NCBI GenBank assembly: GCA_964411505.1 | Contig: CAYPLH010000005.1 | Coordinates: forward strand, 79,441-143,440 | Direction of reading: 5' to 3' | Source: CAYPLH01 sp964411505 | GTDB taxonomy: Bacteria > Bacillota > Clostridia > CAYPLH01 > DUMO01 | DNA: 64,000 bases | Shown here: piece after piece, positions 43,254 through 51,168 of the stretch | Layout of the letters: every line of letters starts with the position of its first letter | How positions within the stretch are numbered: position 1 is the stretch's first letter | Translations under genes and position numbers: made by a program | Notes under the pieces: model-generated | Databases searched by the model: none | Seen by the model: only the letters and a program-made list of their open reading frames with translations | What the model was told of the DNA's origin: nothing

Positions 43254-44861
43254 TCATATAACCGGTGGTGGAATGTCTAAAAACTTTATATCTTTGTTTT
43301 TATCCATTACCCTGTTTAAAGCCCACTGATTTTCTAACAGTATAACCGGTCGTTTGTATTCATCTTCAACAAGAGCTGCACTATTTGTATACCCCAGCAA
43401 ATCCCTTGTTATTTCCTCATCGGTTATTGCCCATCGTGCTATAGTAAAGGGTAGTTTGTTTATCACAATATCTACACCATATTCATTTTTCATTCTATAC
43501 TCTAGAACCTCAAACTGGAGTACCCCAACCACACCAATAGTAAGTGTTTCAACGCCTATATTGGGTTGTTTGAAAACCTGTATTGCTCCCTCTTCTGCGA
43601 CCTCATTAATGCCCTTTAGAAACTGCTTTCTTTTCAATGCATTTTTAGTCATAACTGTAGCAAAATGTTCAGCGGGAAATATTGGTATGCCTTCAAACCT
43701 AAACTCTTTTTTCAAGTCACAGAGTGTATCTCCGATACTAAATATGCCCGGATCAAATACACCAATTATGTCTCCTGCATAAGCTTCTCCAACCACTTCT
43801 CTGTCTTGCGCTAAAAACTGCTGGGGCTGTGACAAACGAACCGATTTACCCATTCTAACATGATTTACTTCAATCCCTTTTTCAAACCTCCCCGAGCATA
43901 TTCTTACAAATGCTATCCTGTCCCTGTGAGCAGGGTTCATATTAGCCTGAACCTTGAAAACAAACCCTGAAAAGTCTTCACTTGTAGGATCTACCAAGCC
44001 ATTATCCGATTTTCTTGCTACCGGTTCAGGCGCCATATTAAGAAATTCTTCCAAAAATGGTCTTACTCCGAAGTTTGTCATTGCACTTCCAAAAAATATT
44101 GGTGTAAGCTCACCGGCTTTCACCTTTTCAAAATCAAATTCATCTCCTGCAATATCCAGCAATGTAATATCCTCGCAAAGCTGATCATACAAGTGTTGAT
44201 CTAATAGCTCTCTGAATTTTTCATCTTCAACGTTACCTGCTTTTGATGCTACTATATCCCGACCATGACGACCAGCTTCAAAAAGCTCAATTTGTGCAAG
44301 CTTTCGGTTATACACCCCTTTAAAGTTACCATCAGTACCAATAGGCCAGTTAATGGGACAGGATCTTATTCCGAGAACCTTTTCTAATTCTTCCATAAGC
44401 TCAAAAGGGTTCTTACAGCTTCTGTCCAATTTATTTACAAATGTAAAAATGGGAACTCCTCTCATTTTACAAACATGAAACAGTTTTTTGGTCTGCTCCT
44501 CCACGCCTTTGGCACCGTCAATAAGCATAACAGCACTGTCAGCTGCTGTTAGTGTCCTGTAGGTATCCTCACTGAAGTCTTGGTGACCGGGAGTATCAAG
44601 TATATTTATGCGGTAACCGTTATAATCAAAGTTCATTACACTGGATGTAACAGATATTCCCCTTTGCTTTTCAATTTCCATCCAGTCTGACATAGCATGC
44701 TTCTGTGCCTTTCTTCCTTTTACAGTTCCTGCAAGACGAATAGCTCCTCCATATAATAGAAGCTTTTCTGTTAACGTTGTTTTACCCGCATCGGGGTGGG
44801 AGATTATAGCAAATGTTTTTCTTTTTTTCACTTCATTTTCTATGCTGTTATGCTGTATCAT
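43254..44861 (-). CDS. prfC: Peptide chain release factor 3
   Basis: This 535-residue GTPase recycles RF1/RF2 after peptide release. It has AIISHPDAGKTTLTEKLLLY (G1), ILDTPGHQDFSEDTYR (G3) and FVNKLDRSCKNPFELMEELE (G4). The C-terminal half shows FGVRPFLEEFLNMAPEP and VGVVGVLQFEVLEYR, typical of RF3. The ATG at 44861 has GAGGATAG upstream. It stands alone. Confidence 0.95.
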   Translation of the reverse strand: MIQHNSIENEVKKRKTFAIISHPDAGKTTLTEKLLLYGGAIRLAGTVKGRKAQKHAMSDWMEIEKQRGISVTSSVMNFDYNGYRINILDTPGHQDFSEDTYRTLTAADSAVMLIDGAKGVEEQTKKLFHVCKMRGVPIFTFVNKLDRSCKNPFELMEELEKVLGIRSCPINWPIGTDGNFKGVYNRKLAQIELFEAGRHGRDIVASKAGNVEDEKFRELLDQHLYDQLCEDITLLDIAGDEFDFEKVKAGELTPIFFGSAMTNFGVRPFLEEFLNMAPEPVARKSDNGLVDPTSEDFSGFVFKVQANMNPAHRDRIAFVRICSGRFEKGIEVNHVRMGKSVRLSQPQQFLAQDREVVGEAYAGDIIGVFDPGIFSIGDTLCDLKKEFRFEGIPIFPAEHFATVMTKNALKRKQFLKGINEVAEEGAIQVFKQPNIGVETLTIGVVGVLQFEVLEYRMKNEYGVDIVINKLPFTIARWAITDEEITRDLLGYTNSAALVEDEYKRPVILLENQWALNRVMDKNKDIKFLDIPPPVI

Positions 44862-45077
44862 AAATTCTCTATCCTCGATTTCATTTTAATTTACAAAAAC
44901 CAAAATAAGCTCTACATATATTAATTAAATGCTGTTCTTAAAAAATTATTGTTAACGGTTTTTACTAATACATTATGCATTCATAAAATATAGCTCCAAA
45001 AAATTGCGAACAAAAATTATTATACCACTTAAAACAATACTTGTAGTCAATTTGTTAAAAATTTTAAGCATATATAA

Positions 45078-45344
45078 ATTTTTAGGTGTCTATTCAGAGG
45101 TAGCTCAAACATATTAACTGAAGAATCATCTCTAATACGGCTAGTTACAGCGAGGCTTAGGAAAACACAATTTAAAATGCCTTAGAGTTTAGTAATGTCC
45201 GTGCTGTTTGAACGCAAGTGAGTTCACGGAATTACTTAACGAGAAGGCATTTTAAATTGATTGTTTTCATTGCTGAAGCTGTATTGCAGTATTGGAGATG
45301 ATTCTTCATGAAAAAAAGCTACCTCTGAATAGACACATTTTTAG
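45078..45344. mobile_element. MITE-like foldback element with 8-bp target duplication
   Basis: A 251-base element (45086-45336) has outer inverted repeats GTGTCTATTCAGAGGTAGCT and AGCTACCTCTGAATAGACAC, and inner arms such as GAAGAATCATCTCTAATAC/GTATTGGAGATGATTCTTC and CAATTTAAAATGCCTT/AAGGCATTTTAAATTG. It could fold into one long hairpin. It is flanked by identical ATTTTTAG copies (45078-45085 and 45337-45344), as expected of a transposition event. It has no transposase. The remaining gap (44862-45077) shows nothing. Confidence 0.85.
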
Positions 45345-45409
45345 CATAGAAATATTGTATAGTTACTACAATAGTAACATATTAAATAAATTATATTTTT
45401 GCTGAATTT

Positions 45410-45438
45410 TTGACTATCTGATTGTTTTGATTTATACT
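45410..45438 (+). promoter_or_regulatory. Promoter of the toxin-antitoxin pair
   Basis: TTGACT (45410-45415) and TATACT (45433-45438) with a 17-base spacer lie about 130 bases upstream of the antitoxin start, and 65 bases after the MITE. Confidence 0.65.
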
Positions 45439-45568
45439 TAAGACAATATTGAAGAATGTAGACAAGAAAATGACAGGTAATAACCTACTGATATTCTTGG
45501 TAGGATGAGCATTCAGTGCGTGTATATAATAGCCGCATAATTCTATTATTTGGAGATGGAGGATTGCT

Positions 45569-45796
45569 ATGAACGAATATGTTATTAATTTTTTATGGGA
45601 CAATGATGCTTTTGTATGGGTTGCTACCAGTGAAGATATACCTGGGCTTGTTTTAGAATCAGGCTCCCTTGATGCATTAATGGAGCGTGTTAGGTTTGTA
45701 ATTCCTGAACTCCTAGAGCTAAATGGCAACAATTCATGTAATATTTCACTTATCTATAATACTTACCGCCACGAAAGGATTTCATGTCATGGCTGA
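45569..45796 (+). CDS. DUF1902 antitoxin-like protein (HicB-like role)
   Basis: This 75-residue protein has the DUF1902 pattern, VINFLWDNDAFVWVATSEDIPGLVLES, which is related to HicB antitoxins. The short size fits an RNA-binding or toxin-binding partner. GGAGATGGAGG lies before the ATG. It overlaps the HicA gene by eight bases, so the pair is translationally coupled. Confidence 0.8.
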   Translation: MNEYVINFLWDNDAFVWVATSEDIPGLVLESGSLDALMERVRFVIPELLELNGNNSCNISLIYNTYRHERISCHG

Positions 45797-45983
45797 ATAC
45801 GAGAAAAAAGTTAGAGCTATACTCACAAAAAACACTTGTTCTTTCGTTCGTCATGGGAAAGGGGATCATGATATCTGGTTTAGCCCTATTACAGATCGTC
45901 ACTTCACCGTAGATGGAAAAATCAAGTCACGGCATACAGCAAATGCAATAATGAAACAAAGTGGCATCAATCATCGTTTCTGA
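45789..45983 (+). CDS. hicA: HicA-type mRNA interferase toxin
   Basis: The 64-residue protein is a HicA/YcfA-type toxin. The double-stranded RNA-binding-like fold shows VRAILTKNTCSFVRHGKGDHDIWF read in parts, and the C-terminal SRHTANAIMKQSGI. Conserved His in GKGDHDIW is the proposed catalytic residue. The ATG at 45789 lies after GAAAGGA and overlaps the antitoxin gene. The HicB-like gene first and hicA second is a known alternative order. Confidence 0.85.
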   Translation: MAEYEKKVRAILTKNTCSFVRHGKGDHDIWFSPITDRHFTVDGKIKSRHTANAIMKQSGINHRF

Positions 45984-46194
45984 TAACTTATCTATTACAC
46001 ACCCAATCTGTAACCTAATCAAAGTAATTAACATAATATATATTAATACAGCGTTAAATCCATTTATCAGCATTTATGTGCTTGACTTAAAAAATAACCG
46101 AAAACGATTCAACGTGCTATTCCTGTCAAGACACTTTAAGTATTAACGCTGTAGTAGTAATTATAATTTTAAATCTTGCGAGGAGTTGAGCAAA

Positions 46195-46692
46195 ATGTGT
46201 TGTTATTATAACTACTATCAACAGATGAGACAGCCCTTTGGTCCTGGAGGTCTATTTGGACCAGGTGGTCCAGGTGGGCAGTTTGGTCCCGGTGGTCCAT
46301 TTGGGCCGGGTGGATCGGGAGGACCAGGCGGACCATTTGCCCCCAGCGGTCCGGGTGGACCTGGCATTCCGGGCGGTCCGGGTGGAGGACCGCAACTTGG
46401 TCCACCATCTCCAGGTGGAGCTGGACAGCCTCCCGCACCTCCTCCATCTTTTACCCCCTCTCAATCACAGGCACAAACTTTTGCAGGTCCGGGAGTTTTT
46501 GCTGTTGATCCGGGAGCAATAAGACCTTGTGTCCGGCGGTATGTCTTTATTTGGCTTGATTCAGGACAGCGGTTTTGGGCTTGGCTTGTTTTTGTAGGAA
46601 GAAGGTCTGCAGCCGGTTGGAGATGGACCGGAAGAAGATGGGTGTATTTTGGAATAGACTTAGACAGAATTGAGAGCTTTATCTGCTTCTAG
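46195..46692 (+). CDS. Collagen-like GPG-repeat protein with aromatic C-terminal domain
   Basis: The 165-residue product starts MCCYYNYYQQMRQPFGP, followed by about 65 residues of GPGG-rich repeats (GPGGLFGPGGPGGQFGPGG and on), then a Pro-rich linker. The last 60 residues form a Trp/Phe/Arg-rich domain, YVFIWLDSGQRFWAWLVF and WRWTGRRWVYFGIDLDRI. Similar proteins in clostridia are uncharacterised; a spore-surface or extracellular role is inferred from the collagen-like repeats. The ATG at 46195 has GAGGAG ten bases upstream. There is no signal peptide. Confidence 0.7.
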   Translation: MCCYYNYYQQMRQPFGPGGLFGPGGPGGQFGPGGPFGPGGSGGPGGPFAPSGPGGPGIPGGPGGGPQLGPPSPGGAGQPPAPPPSFTPSQSQAQTFAGPGVFAVDPGAIRPCVRRYVFIWLDSGQRFWAWLVFVGRRSAAGWRWTGRRWVYFGIDLDRIESFICF

Positions 46693-46773
46693 TGCTTTTA
46701 TCTACTTTAAAACATACTTTTGGCGTCAAGTCTAGTCCTGAATTTTTACTCTTCCCCTCTTCTTTGCCTTCAG

Positions 46774-46793
46774 GTTGCTATTCACGGGTAGCT
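46774..46793. repeat. Lone relic of the MITE terminal repeat
   Basis: GTTGCTATTCACGGGTAGCT matches the MITE end GTGTCTATTCAGAGGTAGCT at 16 of 20 positions. No second end is seen within the gap. Confidence 0.4.
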
Positions 46794-46871
46794 GAAGAGA
46801 TATGTAAGAGGTGAAGAGTAACACTTTCAAGAAAAAAAAAGAAAAAGATTGATAAATTTTTAACTTTTTTC

Positions 46872-46900
46872 TTGACGATCAATAGTCTTTATGCTAAACT
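46872..46900 (+). promoter_or_regulatory. Promoter of the oad operon
   Basis: TTGACG (46872-46877) and TAAACT (46895-46900) with a 17-base spacer lie about 270 bases upstream of oadA. Confidence 0.65.
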
Positions 46901-46975
46901 AAACTTAATTAAAAATTGCTTTTTACGGTTGGGCAAATTAATATAAAATTTGCTTTCAAGAATTTGACTTCTAGG

Positions 46976-47012
46976 GTGGGAAGCTCATTATTATGAGTTT
47001 CTCACTTTTTTT
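46976..47012 (+). terminator. Leader terminator/attenuator upstream of oadA
   Basis: GTGGGAAGCTCA and TGAGTTTCTCAC form a stem followed by T7, between the promoter and oadA. It could attenuate the operon. A second long stem, AAAACCAGCTTCTA (47098-47111) with TAGAAGCGGGTTTT (47133-47146), lies closer to oadA. Confidence 0.65.
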
Positions 47013-47173
47013 ATGTCAATTATGCTTTTTTACTAAATCTATCTGCCATAAATCAGCAGTGTAGGCGTTTTATGTACAAGCTTTATTCTTTTACACCAAA
47101 ACCAGCTTCTAGGCAATAAGGTGTTAATGCCATAGAAGCGGGTTTTAAAATATACTATAGGAGTGAAGTAAAC

Positions 47174-48550
47174 ATGAAAATTAACATTACAGAAACTGTC
47201 TTAAGAGACGCTAACCAGTCTCTTATTGCAACCAGAATGCCTTTTTCGGAATTTGAGGCTATTTTGGAAACGCTGGACAATGCAGGCTATTACTCCCTTG
47301 AATGCTGGGGAGGAGCTACTTTTGATTCATGCCTCAGATATCTTAATGAAGACCCTTGGGAAAGACTAAGAAAGATCAAGGCAAGAGTTAAAAAAACTCC
47401 TTTACAGATGTTGTTAAGGGGTCAAAATATTTTGGGTTATAAACATTATCCTGATGATGTAGTAAGGAAATTTGTTGCCCACTCAATTAACAATGGGATA
47501 GACATCTTTAGGATTTTTGATGCATTGAATGACTTTAGAAATATTGAAGTGGCAGTGGATGAGGCTTTAAAAAGAAAAGCACATGTCCAAGGAGCTATCT
47601 GTTATACTACCAGTCCCATTCATAACCTTGAGAAATACGCGCAGATGGGAAAACAGCTTGAGAATATGGGGGTCACATCCCTCTGTATTAAGGACATGGC
47701 TGGAATTATGGGTCCCCAGGAGGCATATGACCTAGTAAAAACCTTTAAGGAAACAGTAAAGATACCAATATTCCTGCATACACATTCCACAACAGGTTTA
47801 GGTCCGATTACCTGCATTAAAGCTATTGAAGCAGGCTGTGATGGCATTGATACCGCAATTTCATCATTTTCGGGTGGAACTTCACAACCAGCAACTGAAA
47901 CTTTGAATTTTGTGTTAAAGCAGAGTGGCTATCAAACTGGGTTGAGTGAAAAAATATTAAAGCAAATCAATGATTTCTTTAAACCAATAAAAACAAAATA
48001 TGTATCTTCCGGGTTAATGGATGCTTTCGTTATGGGTACTGAAACAGACGCATTGACTTATCAGGTTCCTGGTGGAATGCTTTCTAATTTGATAGCGCAG
48101 CTAAAAGCGCAGAATTCTATGGATAAACTTGAAGAAGTGCTGAAAGAAATACCGAAAGTCAGAAAAGACTTGGGGTACCCCCCACTCGTTACTCCAATGA
48201 GTCAAATGGTTGGCGTTCAGGCCACTTTAAATGTTCTCATGGGTGAAAGATACAAAAGCATTGCCAGTGAAGTCAAATCCTATTTAAGAGGCGAATATGG
48301 CAAGTCACCCGGAGAAGTGAATCTGGATTTGCAGAACAAGGTATTAAGTGATGAAAAGCCTATCTCAACAAGGTTTGCAGATACTCTTGAACCTGGATTT
48401 GAAAAAGCAAAAGAACAGCTTAAAAACATTGCCAAATCTGATGAGGATGTCCTATCCTATATTGCTTTTCCACAGATTGCAGAAAAGTTTTTTAAGGATA
48501 GAGAAGATAGCACAGCTGTGAAGGTTTCATATTCCATAATCAGAAAGTAG
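47174..48550 (+). CDS. oadA: Oxaloacetate decarboxylase alpha subunit (carboxyltransferase)
   Basis: This 458-residue protein is the carboxyltransferase subunit that takes CO2 from oxaloacetate onto biotin. It is HMGL-like with ITETVLRDANQSLIATRM at the start and IFLHTHSTTGLGPI holding metal-binding His residues; the C-terminal part (about 290-455) is the PYC/OADA conserved domain. The biotin domain is missing and lies in a separate gene downstream. AGGAGTG lies before the ATG. It is first in a four-gene operon. Confidence 0.9.
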   Translation: MKINITETVLRDANQSLIATRMPFSEFEAILETLDNAGYYSLECWGGATFDSCLRYLNEDPWERLRKIKARVKKTPLQMLLRGQNILGYKHYPDDVVRKFVAHSINNGIDIFRIFDALNDFRNIEVAVDEALKRKAHVQGAICYTTSPIHNLEKYAQMGKQLENMGVTSLCIKDMAGIMGPQEAYDLVKTFKETVKIPIFLHTHSTTGLGPITCIKAIEAGCDGIDTAISSFSGGTSQPATETLNFVLKQSGYQTGLSEKILKQINDFFKPIKTKYVSSGLMDAFVMGTETDALTYQVPGGMLSNLIAQLKAQNSMDKLEEVLKEIPKVRKDLGYPPLVTPMSQMVGVQATLNVLMGERYKSIASEVKSYLRGEYGKSPGEVNLDLQNKVLSDEKPISTRFADTLEPGFEKAKEQLKNIAKSDEDVLSYIAFPQIAEKFFKDREDSTAVKVSYSIIRK

Positions 48551-48563
48551 AGAGGTGAATTCT

Positions 48564-48896
48564 ATGTCTATAATTGATAGTTTGAATGTATCCTTTTTTA
48601 GTGTTACATTGGTGTTTCTGGTACTTGCTACTCTGTACGGTATGGTTAGATTGTTAACATATGTTATATACAAGATAGACAAAGCTAGAACCAATGTCTC
48701 AGTTGAAGATTCAGAAGTTGGAAAGGATTTTCTTACCAAGGTAGAGGATAATGATTTAAGCGGAAATTCGACAGGAGAGTTAAAGCTTGTCAATGTGGAT
48801 GAAAAGACAGCTGCTATGATTATGGCTATTATAAGTCATGAATCCAGCACACCACTTCGGGAACTCTCCTTTAAATTAATAAAAGCTTTAGATTAG
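48564..48896 (+). CDS. oadG: OadG-like gamma subunit
   Basis: This 110-residue protein has one N-terminal membrane segment, FFSVTLVFLVLATLYGMVRLL, and a hydrophilic tail, as in OadG, the subunit that helps assemble the membrane decarboxylase. The ATG at 48564 has AGAGGTG upstream. It lies between oadA and the biotin carrier gene with short gaps. Identity rests on context and topology more than on sequence. Confidence 0.7.
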   Translation: MSIIDSLNVSFFSVTLVFLVLATLYGMVRLLTYVIYKIDKARTNVSVEDSEVGKDFLTKVEDNDLSGNSTGELKLVNVDEKTAAMIMAIISHESSTPLRELSFKLIKALD

Positions 48897-48927
48897 TGCC
48901 TATTATATATAATGAGGAGGTTTTATA

Positions 48928-49323
48928 ATGAAATATATTGTTACCATTAATAATAAGAATTATGAGGTTGAAGTAGAAAAAGGCCAGGCCAGTATAATAA
49001 GCACTGAAGAGTCTGCTGTCAGAGAACCGGTTACCCAAGTATCCGTAAAACCGGAAACAGCTCCAACACAAGCTCCCGCACCTGTAGTTGCATCTTCAGA
49101 TGCTGCACAGGGCACCCCTGTTAATGCGCCTATGCCGGGTACTATCTTAAGCATAAAAGTAAATTCTGGTCAGAAAGTGAGAAAGGGCGAGATACTTTTT
49201 ATCTTGGAAGCAATGAAAATGGAAAATGAAATAACAGCATCCGTTGACGGAACAATTGCACAGATTATGGCTGCCAAGGGATCACCTGTAGCTACAGGTG
49301 ATCTCCTTGCGGTCATACAATAG
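48928..49323 (+). CDS. Biotin carrier protein of the Na+-pumping decarboxylase
   Basis: The 131-residue protein has an N-terminal part, an Ala/Pro-rich flexible linker (TAPTQAPAPVVASSDAAQG) and a C-terminal biotinyl domain with ILEAMKMENEITAS, the Lys of EAMKM being the biotin site. It carries carboxybiotin from the alpha subunit to OadB. GAGGAGG lies before the ATG. Confidence 0.9.
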   Translation: MKYIVTINNKNYEVEVEKGQASIISTEESAVREPVTQVSVKPETAPTQAPAPVVASSDAAQGTPVNAPMPGTILSIKVNSGQKVRKGEILFILEAMKMENEITASVDGTIAQIMAAKGSPVATGDLLAVIQ

Positions 49324-49338
49324 CGAGGTGACAATAAA

Positions 49339-50478
49339 ATGTTTATAGATGCATTAAAAATGATTTGGACGACATCAGGCTTTGCAGCTCTGACATGGCA
49401 GCACTGCCTCATGATTGTTGTTGCTTTTGTTTTAATTTACCTTGCTATTGTAAAGAAATTTGAGCCACTACTTCTGCTTCCCATTGCTTTTGGAATGCTG
49501 CTTGTAAATTTACCACTGACAGGGTTAATGAGTGAACCTTTAGAAGGCTCAACAGAACCGGGAGGGCTTTTATACTACCTTTATTTAGGCGTAAAAATGG
49601 GGATTTATCCATCGCTAATCTTTATGGGGATTGGGGCAATGACGGACTTTGGTCCACTTATTGCAAGACCATCCGGACTTTTTTTGGGTGCTGCTGCCCA
49701 GTTCGGAATATTTATCGCGTTTATAATTGCAACTGCTCTTGGTTTTTCACCACAGGAATCTGCAGCTATTGGTATCATAGGTGGTGCTGACGGTCCTACT
49801 GCCATATACCTTACTACAAAGCTTGCTCCCGATCTACTTCCGGCAATCGCCATAGCGGCATATTCCTACATGGCCCTTATCCCTATGATACAGCCCCCTC
49901 TTATGAGGCTTTTGACCACAAAAAAGGAACGCGAAATCAAGATGGAACAAATAAGGGAAGTATCAAAACTGGAAAAGATATGCTTTCCAATAGCTGTTAC
50001 AGTTTTTTGCATTCTTTTGCTTCGGTCTGTTGCGCCACTAATAGGAATGCTTATGCTAGGTAATCTTTTTAAGGAATCTGGTGTTGTGGAAAGATTATCT
50101 GACACAGTACAAAACGCTTTGATTAACATTGTAACTATTTTTCTGGGTGTTACTGTAGGGGCTACCGCTGTAGCAGACAGGTTTTTAAGACCCGAAACAT
50201 TGAAAATCATAGCCCTAGGGCTTATGGCATTTATGTTCAGCACTGTCGGAGGACTACTTTTAGGTAAGCTCATGTGCTGGTTATCTGGGGGGAAAATTAA
50301 CCCCCTCATTGGTTCTGCCGGAGTATCTGCAGTTCCGATGGCAGCAAGAGTGTCCCAGATAGAAGGGCAGAAAGCTAATCCATCAAACTATTTGCTCATG
50401 CATGCCATGGGTCCGAATGTTGCAGGTGTAATAGGATCGGCCATTGCCGCAGGTATTTTGCTTGCACTCTTTGGATAA
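49339..50478 (+). CDS. oadB: Na+-translocating decarboxylase beta subunit
   Basis: The 379-residue integral membrane protein moves Na+ while carboxybiotin is decarboxylated. It has about ten hydrophobic segments. The family marker GIIGGADGPTAIYLTTKLAP (about residue 145) and AMGPNVAGVIGSAIAAGIL near the end are typical of OadB/GcdB. The ATG has GCGAGGTGA upstream. The four genes fit an oxaloacetate or similar decarboxylase. Methylmalonyl-CoA specificity is less likely because the alpha subunit is OadA-like. Confidence 0.92.
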   Translation: MFIDALKMIWTTSGFAALTWQHCLMIVVAFVLIYLAIVKKFEPLLLLPIAFGMLLVNLPLTGLMSEPLEGSTEPGGLLYYLYLGVKMGIYPSLIFMGIGAMTDFGPLIARPSGLFLGAAAQFGIFIAFIIATALGFSPQESAAIGIIGGADGPTAIYLTTKLAPDLLPAIAIAAYSYMALIPMIQPPLMRLLTTKKEREIKMEQIREVSKLEKICFPIAVTVFCILLLRSVAPLIGMLMLGNLFKESGVVERLSDTVQNALINIVTIFLGVTVGATAVADRFLRPETLKIIALGLMAFMFSTVGGLLLGKLMCWLSGGKINPLIGSAGVSAVPMAARVSQIEGQKANPSNYLLMHAMGPNVAGVIGSAIAAGILLALFG

Positions 50479-50543
50479 TAACACAATTTATAAATGTCCT
50501 GAAAGTAACAATTGAGCCTGAGCCCACCGCTGAGGGAAAATTG

Positions 50544-50577
50544 TTTTATCCCCTACCTTACAAGGCAGGGGATAAAA
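50544..50577 (+). terminator. Strong hairpin after oadB
   Basis: TTTTATCCCCTACCTT and AAGGCAGGGGATAAAA form a nearly perfect stem. A T tract is lacking, so it may be a processing or stability hairpin rather than a terminator. Confidence 0.5.
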
Positions 50578-50639
50578 GGACGCTTGATGAATAATTTTGA
50601 TTTATATGGAGCGCTTACATTAATAAGGAGATGATAAAA

Positions 50640-50729
50640 TTGCATGACTTAAAAAAACAACTTTTATTTTCTTTATGTTATCTCATATTTGCAGTAATAG
50701 TTGTGATGATTGTAGTAAGACTATTATAA
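50640..50729 (+). CDS. Candidate small membrane protein, 29 residues
   Basis: TAAGGAG (50624-50630) lies nine bases before TTG at 50640. The frame encodes 29 residues: a basic start HDLKKQ and a hydrophobic span LLFSLCYLIFAVIVVMIVV, ending RLL and TAA. An ATG at 50631 is in frame but abuts the ribosome site. The stop codon ends exactly where the first 126-bp repeat begins. It resembles the 24945 candidate in size, start codon, spacing and topology. No homologue is known to me. Confidence 0.45.
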   Translation: MHDLKKQLLFSLCYLIFAVIVVMIVVRLL

Positions 50730-51107
50730 CATCCTCGTTGCCGAGGATATTATACGCCTCCGGCGGAATTTATGTGCGTGCAAGATTTTTTTGCTAACGC
50801 AAAAAATGCACATGCACTATTATATCATGCAATTTCTTCGAAATTCATGATATAACATCCTCGTTGCCGAGGATATTATACGCCTCCGGCGGAATTTATG
50901 TGCGTGCAAGATTTTTTTGCTAACGCAAAAAATGCACATGCACTATTATATCATGCAATTTCTTCGAAATTCATGATATAACATCCTCTTTGCCGAGGAT
51001 ATTATATGCCTCCGGCGGAATTTATGCGCGTGCAAGATTTTTTTGCTAACGCAAAAAATGCACATGCGCTATTATATCATGCAATTTCTTCGAAATTCAT
51101 GATATAA
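50730..51107 (+). repeat. Three tandem copies of a 126-bp palindromic repeat
   Basis: Units begin at 50730, 50856 and 50982, an exact 126-base period, and differ by only a few bases (for example CTCGTTG versus CTCTTTG in the third). Each contains hairpins ATCCTCG-TTGC-CGAGGAT, CGCC-TCC-GGCG, a long GTGCGTGC/GCACATGCAC stem with T7 and A6 tracts, and the final TATATCATGCAATTTC-TTC-GAAATTCATGATATA. No ORF lies in them. They fill the gap between the tiny ORF and the zinc-ribbon gene. Confidence 0.93.
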
Positions 51108-51168
51108 TATAACTATCCATTAGAATCAAACATAATATTACAGAAACATTTATCGGGAGAAATATGAA

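Noticed and set aside
46169..46522. Other long frames in the collagen-like gene
   Set aside because: GGTCC-type repeats keep all frames open. Only the frame with GPG repeats and the aromatic domain has a good ribosome site and sensible composition.
50730..51107. Possible CRISPR array
   Set aside because: The units are 126 bases and nearly identical throughout, with no short repeats separated by unique spacers and no cas genes.
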